Shown here piece by piece: positions 5,084 through 8,571 of a stretch of 8,571 nt of DNA. Origin of the DNA: an archaeon. Its GTDB lineage: Archaea; B1Sed10-29; WALL01. The first letter of the stretch is position 1. Every line of letters starts with the position of its first letter. The notes below the pieces were generated by a model that was not told the origin of the DNA, made no database searches, and saw only the letters and a list, made by a program, of their open reading frames with translations. The stretch is taken from the NCBI GenBank assembly GCA_030592525.1, contig JAUVIW010000038.1, positions 1-8,571 on the forward strand, in the 5' to 3' direction. Position numbers and translations under genes: made by a program.

Positions 5084-5989
5084 ATGCTTGAGATACTCGG
5101 GCTCATCGTGGGCGTCCTCCTGCTTGGCTTTGGCAGCCACAAAGTTGTTGACCATGCATCGGCCCTCGCCCGCAAGCTGGGAGTGCCACCAATCATCATG
5201 GGTATCGTGTTCCTCGCAATAAGCACGGACCTGCCAGAAATAGTGACATCAATAACATCGTTCTCAATGGGCCACGGGGTAATCACAACAGGCGACATCC
5301 TGGGCTCGTGCCTCGTCCTAATCACGCTCATAATCGGGATGATAGCCCTGTTCGGCGGCAATGTCAACGGAAAACAGCGGCAGATACTCTGGTGGGGCGT
5401 GGGCGCAGTGGTCGCGGAAGCCCTCGCAGTGCTCGCAATCAGCACGGGGTACATCTCAAGGGAAATGGGCTTGCTCCTAATCGTGGCTTATGTCCTGATT
5501 ATGGTCCTGGCCTACAAGTTCGCGGGATGCACAGTACCCACCCCAAAAAAGAAAGCGGGCGCAAGCATGGTGCACACGCTTGGGTACATCGCACTCGTGA
5601 TTATAGGTGCGTTCATAACCGTGCAGTCCGCACTAATCATCTCACGCAACCTTGGGATACCCGAATTCATAATAGGATTTTTCGTGATATCCATCGGCAC
5701 ATCACTGCCTGAATTGGCAATCGAGCTGGCTGCGGTGCTGAAAAAGAAGTATGGGCTCGCAGTGGGCGACCTGCTCGGGAGCTGCATTGTCAACAGCACG
5801 CTCGCACTCGGAATCGGCCCGCTCCTGTTCCCAGGAAGCGTTGCCGGTGCAAACTTCGGGCTGGGGCTTTACACCATTCTCGCCACGGCTATCGTGGTCG
5901 GGCTGTTTGCGTGGCGCAGGAAGATTGACAAGACCACGGGACTGCTGGGCATCATACTGTACTTGCTTGCGTTCGTGTTCCTACTCTAG
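5084..5989 (+). CDS. CaCA-superfamily cation exchanger (Na+/Ca2+ exchanger-like)
   Basis: A 301-residue protein with about ten membrane helices and two inverted alpha-repeats, as in compact prokaryotic CaCA exchangers such as the Methanocaldococcus NCX. Alpha-1 contains FLAISTDLPE (Glu52) and GDILGSC (70-76). Alpha-2 contains VISIGTSLPE (Glu210) and GDLLGSCIVN (228-237). The two key Glu residues are present. In alpha-1, however, the usual Gly-Thr-Ser before Leu/Ala-Pro-Glu is Ser-Thr-Asp (Asp49 in place of Ser), and the Asn four residues after Ser75 is Leu79. Both GSN motifs read GSC. Ion choice may therefore differ from Na+/Ca2+. The ATG at 5084 was chosen because helix 1 begins at once and a TATA box is centred 26 nt upstream. 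An in-frame ATG at 4997 would add a hydrophilic tail overlapping the VIT-like gene. The 3' end overlaps the convergent 63-aa gene by 9 nt. Confidence 0.9.
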   Translation: MLEILGLIVGVLLLGFGSHKVVDHASALARKLGVPPIIMGIVFLAISTDLPEIVTSITSFSMGHGVITTGDILGSCLVLITLIIGMIALFGGNVNGKQRQILWWGVGAVVAEALAVLAISTGYISREMGLLLIVAYVLIMVLAYKFAGCTVPTPKKKAGASMVHTLGYIALVIIGAFITVQSALIISRNLGIPEFIIGFFVISIGTSLPELAIELAAVLKKKYGLAVGDLLGSCIVNSTLALGIGPLLFPGSVAGANFGLGLYTILATAIVVGLFAWRRKIDKTTGLLGIILYLLAFVFLL

Positions 5990-6172
5990 GAGCGCGAGTA
6001 TTTCGTCGCATAGCTGCGCGTGGTGGCGCTCCTGCCCCTCTATCTCCACGAACATGTCACGGTACTTGCCCTTGGTGACCGCAGCGAACTCTGAGTAAGT
6101 GTGCTCGGCGAGCAGCTCCAAGTCCTTTTGCGTTTGTATGCGCTCGCGGAACTCCTCAATATTCACTAGCAT
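5981..6172 (-). CDS. Half-size rubrerythrin/ferritin-like protein (63 aa)
   Basis: A 63-residue protein consisting of two predicted helices. The first carries a Glu-x6-Tyr pattern (Glu19 to Tyr26, ELLAEHTY), identical in spacing to the Glu15/Tyr22 of the window's classical rubrerythrin. The second carries the ExxH diiron motif (GQERHHAQL, Glu48 and His51), which lines up with NQETEHAKWL of that rubrerythrin. The distance between the two Glu residues (29) is close to that in the complete proteins (30-33). It thus looks like exactly half of a four-helix diiron protein and would need to dimerise to build a two-iron site. The ATG at 6172 overlaps the preceding gene by 17 nt. A GTG at 6166 has a better-spaced GGGGTG upstream and is a real alternative. 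It is third in a minus-strand operon, and its stop interlocks with that of the convergent exchanger gene. Confidence 0.7.
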   Translation of the reverse strand: MLVNIEEFRERIQTQKDLELLAEHTYSEFAAVTKGKYRDMFVEIEGQERHHAQLCDEILALLE

Positions 6173-6395
6173 CACCCCGCAGGACCTCTTCCATCGCGCC
6201 CTTGAGCGTTTCATTATGGCTCATTGTCTCAGTGCGCATAACCCTGAGGCGCTTTGTTATCCCGCTCTTCTTTTCCGGCGGGAGGCCAAGCGTATCGACA
6301 AGCTTCAGGGACTCTGTAATGTGCTGGAACACCTTGCGCTCCTCCAGGTCAATTCCCTTGCGCAGGAGCTCAAGAAACTCTTTTTTGGTTGCCAT
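6156..6395 (-). CDS. Small helical, putative ferritin-like half protein (79 aa)
   Basis: A 79-residue, all-helical, charged protein: helix one at about 3-34 (EFLELLRKGIDLEERKVFQH) and helix two at about 46-73 (VMRTETMSHNETLKGAMEEV), joined by a Pro/Gly turn (LGLPPEKKSG). Candidate metal ligands are Glu18, Glu19 and His25 on the first helix and Glu56, His60 and Glu62 on the second. The second helix has Glu-x3-His, not the standard ExxH, so diiron binding is less certain than for the 63-aa neighbour. The ATG at 6395 shares one base with the stop of the rubrerythrin gene (TGATG), with GGAG (complement of 6404-6407) 8 nt upstream; GTG at 6398 is an alternative. Cotranscription and tight coupling suggest that the product works with the two other ferritin-like proteins, perhaps as a heteromeric partner (inference). 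I do not recognise a named family. Confidence 0.65.
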   Translation of the reverse strand: MATKKEFLELLRKGIDLEERKVFQHITESLKLVDTLGLPPEKKSGITKRLRVMRTETMSHNETLKGAMEEVLRGDASEY

Positions 6396-6916
6396 CACTT
6401 CAGCTCCGCTTCCGCGTGCTCGCGGTGGCCGTTCTCCGCGTAAATGAGTGCGGTGTAAAAATCCTTGGTTTTCTGGTTCGTCGCGTTCGCGAAGAACTCG
6501 CGGTACTTCGCGGCCGCGTGCGTTTCCAGTTTTTGGGTGCGCTCCAGGTCGGCCTTCGGGTCGCCCTTGCTTTTTTCTCCGGTGAACTCGGGCAGCGTGA
6601 CGCCAAGGAACTTGGCCGCGACCTCTGCGTGCTCCTTCTCGACTCGCGCGAGGCCCTTGAACAGGCGCTCGTACTTTTCGTACTTCTCGTTCGCTTTCGC
6701 GACATCCCTGTAGTAAGCGGTCGCGTTAACCTCGAGCTCGAGCGTGGCCTCCATGTCCCTCTTTTCCTCCGCGGTGAGCGTGATGCCCCAGAGGGTTGAA
6801 TAGTCCTCGACCATGCCGATGAAGCGCTCGGGGGCGCCGCAAAACTGGCAGTCCGACGGCTTTGAGACGGCGAGATGCGGCTCGCCGCAAATCTGGCATA
6901 CGAATAATTTTAGCAT
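6395..6916 (-). CDS. Reverse-type rubrerythrin (N-terminal rubredoxin-like domain)
   Basis: A 173-residue protein with the domains in reverse order from classical rubrerythrin. A rubredoxin-like iron or zinc knuckle comes first (Cys7/Cys10 and Cys23/Cys26), then a complete four-helix diiron bundle. Ligand pairs are plain: Glu62-x6-Tyr69 in helix A, Glu93/His96 in helix B (RVEKEHAEV), Glu131-x6-Tyr138 in helix C and Glu161/His164 in helix D (YAENGHREH). Rubrerythrins reduce hydrogen peroxide to water with electrons from NAD(P)H via rubredoxin, in the cytoplasm. The ATG at 6916 is supported by AGGTGA (complement of 6923-6928) 6 nt upstream. This is the first gene of a three-gene minus-strand operon that diverges from classical rubrerythrin and superoxide reductase. 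That context makes peroxide removal the likely job, though the gene may equally be a ferritin-like iron protein. Confidence 0.9.
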   Translation of the reverse strand: MLKLFVCQICGEPHLAVSKPSDCQFCGAPERFIGMVEDYSTLWGITLTAEEKRDMEATLELEVNATAYYRDVAKANEKYEKYERLFKGLARVEKEHAEVAAKFLGVTLPEFTGEKSKGDPKADLERTQKLETHAAAKYREFFANATNQKTKDFYTALIYAENGHREHAEAELK

Positions 6917-6922
6917 TGATTT

Positions 6923-6928
6923 TCACCT
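6923..6928 (-). promoter_or_regulatory. Ribosome binding site of the reverse rubrerythrin gene
   Basis: The complement reads AGGTGA, ending 6 nt before the ATG at 6916. Unlike the leaderless genes in this window, this operon therefore has a short 5' leader. Confidence 0.65.
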
Positions 6929-6952
6929 GTGCAAAAGGAAATGAAAAAGGGC

Positions 6953-6960
6953 AATAAAAA
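6953..6960 (-). promoter_or_regulatory. TATA-like box of the reverse rubrerythrin operon
   Basis: The complement reads TTTTTATT, centred about 40 nt upstream of the ATG, placing the start of transcription near 6930, just before the Shine-Dalgarno. A palindrome, AAACGTTT (6958-6965), overlaps its upstream edge and could be a regulator site. Confidence 0.5.
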
Positions 6961-6971
6961 CGTTTCCCCAA

Positions 6972-6991
6972 CGCTTTAGTGCAGGAAAGCG
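6972..6991. promoter_or_regulatory. Inverted repeat between divergent oxidative-stress promoters (candidate operator)
   Basis: CGCTTT (6972-6977) and AAAGCG (6986-6991) form a 6-bp inverted repeat with an 8-nt spacer. It lies in the middle of the 119-nt gap between the two rubrerythrin genes and between their TATA-like boxes. A third AAAGCG lies at 7001-7006 on the edge of the plus-strand box. It is short enough to arise by chance; its position is what makes it a candidate operator. Confidence 0.3.
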
Positions 6992-6996
6992 ACAGC

Positions 6997-7004
6997 AATA
7001 AAAG
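6997..7004 (+). promoter_or_regulatory. TATA-like box of the rubrerythrin-superoxide reductase operon
   Basis: AATAAAAG, centred about 35 nt upstream of the ATG at 7036, leaving a leader of roughly ten bases with a Shine-Dalgarno-like GGTGG at 7027-7031. Confidence 0.45.
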
Positions 7005-7035
7005 CGGCTGGCGAGTATTAGCAGGCGGTGGTATA

Positions 7036-7608
7036 ATGAGCACTACACTAGAGAATCTCACTAAGGCATTCATTGGCGAGAGCCAGGCAAGGAACAGGTA
7101 CACGAGCTACGCGAAAATAGCGAAGAAAGAGGGCTACGAGCAAGTGGCCGCGGTATTCGAGGAAACGGCGAACCAGGAAACGGAGCACGCGAAGTGGCTT
7201 TTCCGCCTCATCAGCCAACTCAAGCAGAACGATGACGACATCGTTGTCGAAGCAGGGGCGCCGACGATACTCAAGGACACTGCATCGAACCTCAGGGCAG
7301 CGATTGCGGGAGAGAACTTTGAGACCACCGAAATGTACCCCGGGTTCGCAAACACTGCTGAGGACGAGGGCCACGAAGGCATCGCAAAGAGGCTGCGCGC
7401 GATTGCCACGGCGGAAGCGCACCACCGCGACAGGTACATGAAGCTCCTGAAGGAAGTGGAGGCAGCCACAGTGTTCAAGAAAGCGGAGAAAACTTACTGG
7501 GTGTGCCGGAAGTGCGGCTACATCCACGAGGCAGAAGCGGCACCGGAAACATGCCCCTCATGCGGCCACCCCCAGGCTTACTTCCAGGTGCAGAGCGAGG
7601 TGTACTGA
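7036..7608 (+). CDS. rbr: Rubrerythrin (classical domain order)
   Basis: A 190-residue classical rubrerythrin, the usual length. The diiron four-helix bundle occupies about residues 1-140, with Glu15 (GESQARNRY), Glu48/His51 (NQETEHAKW), Glu93 and Glu96 (AGENFETTEMYPGFA) and Glu127/His130 (AEAHHRDRY). A C-terminal rubredoxin domain has Cys157/Cys160 (VCRKCGY) and Cys173/Cys176 (CPSCGH). It reduces hydrogen peroxide to water in the cytoplasm of anaerobes. All known iron ligands are present, so it should be active. The ATG at 7036 has GGTGG at 7027-7031; the longer in-frame ATG at 6979 would cover the promoter and add residues absent from the family. The superoxide reductase GTG directly abuts its stop, so the peroxide made by that enzyme is consumed by its operon partner. 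Confidence 0.95.
   Translation: MSTTLENLTKAFIGESQARNRYTSYAKIAKKEGYEQVAAVFEETANQETEHAKWLFRLISQLKQNDDDIVVEAGAPTILKDTASNLRAAIAGENFETTEMYPGFANTAEDEGHEGIAKRLRAIATAEAHHRDRYMKLLKEVEAATVFKKAEKTYWVCRKCGYIHEAEAAPETCPSCGHPQAYFQVQSEVY
7597..7602 (+). promoter_or_regulatory. Ribosome binding site of the superoxide reductase gene
   Basis: GAGGTG, inside the last codons of rubrerythrin, ends 6 nt before the GTG at 7609. It decides for this non-ATG start. Confidence 0.65.
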
Positions 7609-7986
7609 GTGACCGAGCTGAACCAGGTTTACAAGTGCGAGATATGCGGCAACATTGTTGAGGTCCTGCACACGGGTGTCGGCGAGCTCGTGTGCTGCGG
7701 AAAGCCCATGGTGCTCCAGCAAGAGAAAACAGGGGACCAAGGCATGGAGAAGCACGTGCCGGTTATCGAGAAAACGCCTGAGGGCGTCAAGGTGAAAGTG
7801 GGAAGCGTGCCACACCCGATGGAAGAAGCACACCACATTGAGTGGATTGAGATGGTTGCCGACGGCCGCGTGTACAGGAAAGCATTGCAGCCGGGCGACG
7901 CGCCTGAAGCAGAGTTCTGCGTGGCAGCCACAAGCATTGCAGCGCGCGAGTACTGCAGCATCCACGGCCTCTGGAAATCGGAGTAA
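7609..7986 (+). CDS. Desulfoferrodoxin / two-iron superoxide reductase
   Basis: A 125-residue class I (2Fe) superoxide reductase. The N-terminal desulforedoxin domain carries the FeS4 ligands Cys10, Cys13, Cys29 and Cys30. The C-terminal domain carries the catalytic iron ligands His49, His69, His75, Cys116 and His119, with the Glu47-Lys48 pair of the EKHVPVIE active-site loop. These positions match the numbering I know for the Desulfovibrio enzyme, so the protein is complete and should be active. It reduces superoxide to hydrogen peroxide without releasing oxygen, using electrons from rubredoxin. The start is GTG, immediately after the rubrerythrin TGA, with GAGGTG 6 nt upstream. Rubrerythrin, its operon partner, would dispose of the peroxide. 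Confidence 0.95.
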   Translation: MTELNQVYKCEICGNIVEVLHTGVGELVCCGKPMVLQQEKTGDQGMEKHVPVIEKTPEGVKVKVGSVPHPMEEAHHIEWIEMVADGRVYRKALQPGDAPEAEFCVAATSIAAREYCSIHGLWKSE

Positions 7987-7990
7987 AGGC

Positions 7991-7998
7991 TTTTTATT
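7991..7998 (+). promoter_or_regulatory. TATA box of the tRNA thiolase gene
   Basis: TTTTTATT, centred 27 nt upstream of the ATG at 8022, begins 4 nt after the superoxide reductase stop. It predicts a separate leaderless transcript. The T run may also help terminate the upstream operon. Confidence 0.6.
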
Positions 7999-8021
7999 CC
8001 ACGGGGCTCAGAAACAGAGCC

Positions 8022-8571
8022 ATGCACTGCGTTAAGTGTGAGAAGCCCGTGTACGAGAGCGGGATGTGCGAAGAGCACTTCCAGCACTATTTCGAGAAGA
8101 AGGTACGCAGCACGATACGCCGGTTCGGGATGTTCACAAAAAAGGACAGGATAGGCGTCGCGGTGAGCGGCGGCAAGGACTCCACGGTCCTGCTCTACGC
8201 CCTGAACAAGGCCGGCTACGATGTGGTGGGGCTGACAGTGAACTCGTTCATCGGCAATTACACTGAGGAGAACCTGAAGAACCTCAAAAGCGTGTGCACC
8301 GAGCACAATATCCCGCTCAAGGAAATCAGCGTGCGCGACGAGTACGGCGGCAGCATCTGCTACATTCGGAGCCTTGCGAACGAGAACGGGAGCAATGTAT
8401 CCTCGTGCATGGTCTGCGGAGTGTTGCGCAGGAGCATGCTGAACAAGCACGCGCGCCTTGAGGGCGTGGACGTGGTGTGCACCGGGCACACAATGGACGA
8501 CGAGGCCCAGGCATTCCTCATGAACATATTCCGGAATGACCCAAGCACGGCGAGCCGCCAGGGCCCCCTGA
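8022..8571 (+). CDS. TtuA/NcsA-type tRNA 2-thiolation enzyme (3' end outside window)
   Basis: 183 residues are visible and the frame is still open at the window end. The order is that of the TtuA/Ncs6 (CTU1) family. An N-terminal zinc knuckle comes first (Cys3/Cys6 and Cys16/His19; CVKC, CEEH), then the PP-loop SGGKDS at 49-54 for ATP-dependent adenylation of the tRNA base. The CxxC pair Cys129/Cys132 (SSCMVCGVLRR) holds the catalytic iron-sulfur cluster in studied members. TGHTMDDEAQ (154-163) follows. The third cluster Cys and the second zinc knuckle are expected beyond the window. The enzyme replaces an oxygen of uridine in tRNA by sulfur, either at position 54 (TtuA) or wobble 34 (NcsA); sequence alone does not settle which. 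The ATG at 8022 is set by the zinc knuckle directly after it and the TATA box 27 nt upstream. Confidence 0.88.
   Translation, partial: MHCVKCEKPVYESGMCEEHFQHYFEKKVRSTIRRFGMFTKKDRIGVAVSGGKDSTVLLYALNKAGYDVVGLTVNSFIGNYTEENLKNLKSVCTEHNIPLKEISVRDEYGGSICYIRSLANENGSNVSSCMVCGVLRRSMLNKHARLEGVDVVCTGHTMDDEAQAFLMNIFRNDPSTASRQGPL

Noticed and set aside
4672..5454. 260-aa minus-strand open frame
   Set aside because: It is antisense to the VIT-like and exchanger genes. The Arg/His/Glu-rich translation reflects reverse-complemented hydrophobic codons.
6979..7035. Upstream ATG at 6979 as start of classical rubrerythrin
   Set aside because: It would place the TATA-like box and Shine-Dalgarno inside the coding region, and the extra residues are not part of the family.
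7629..8489. 286-aa minus-strand open frame
   Set aside because: It covers the superoxide reductase and the tRNA thiolase genes, both with complete catalytic motifs on the plus strand. The antisense product shows only low-complexity composition.

Overview
The window is archaeal. Several genes start at an ATG only 26-28 nt downstream of the centre of an AT-rich TATA-like box, the spacing expected for leaderless archaeal transcripts. The gene content also fits: a RAD55/KaiC-like ATPase, a DUF211 protein, a TIGR00267-type VIT-like membrane protein, rubrerythrin plus superoxide reductase, a TtuA/NcsA-type tRNA thiolase, and a Cys-rich lipoprotein with repeats of a kind I associate with DPANN archaea. 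An anaerobic or microaerophilic, possibly DPANN (Diapherotrites/Micrarchaeota-like) archaeon is my best guess. The phylum assignment is inference only.

Layout. (1) Positions 1-2316, plus strand: the 3' end of a membrane-anchored PAS sensor, a KaiC/RAD55-like protein coupled to it by a 4-nt overlap, and a 12-TM DHA1-type MFS exporter 7 nt further on. This could be a sense-and-export operon. A GC-rich palindrome at 2331-2347 separates it from the convergent block. (2) Positions 2359-4109, minus strand: a 123-aa protein I do not recognise, a small HExxH metallopeptidase-like protein and a lipoprotein with three 37-38-residue Cys-rich repeats. The last two each have their own promoter. (3) Positions 4200-5989, plus strand: DUF211, VIT-like membrane protein and CaCA-type cation exchanger, which reads as a cation-handling cassette. 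(4) Positions 5981-7986: an oxygen-defence divergon. To the left (minus) are a reverse-type rubrerythrin and two very small ferritin-like genes. To the right (plus) are a classical rubrerythrin and a two-iron superoxide reductase (desulfoferrodoxin). Together these would reduce superoxide to peroxide and peroxide to water using rubredoxin-like electron relays. (5) From 8022 to the window end: the N-terminal 183 residues of a PP-loop tRNA 2-thiolation enzyme of the TtuA/NcsA type.

Most interesting: the two half-size diiron-type genes next to a full rubrerythrin; the KaiC-like protein that lacks both the Walker A Ser/Thr and the KaiC catalytic Glu pair next to a PAS sensor; the exchanger with altered ion-site residues in its first alpha-repeat; and the unassigned 123-aa/HExxH/Cys-repeat-lipoprotein cluster. 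Coding density is very high and no gap exceeds 120 nt. I saw no tRNA, rRNA, CRISPR array or insertion sequence.
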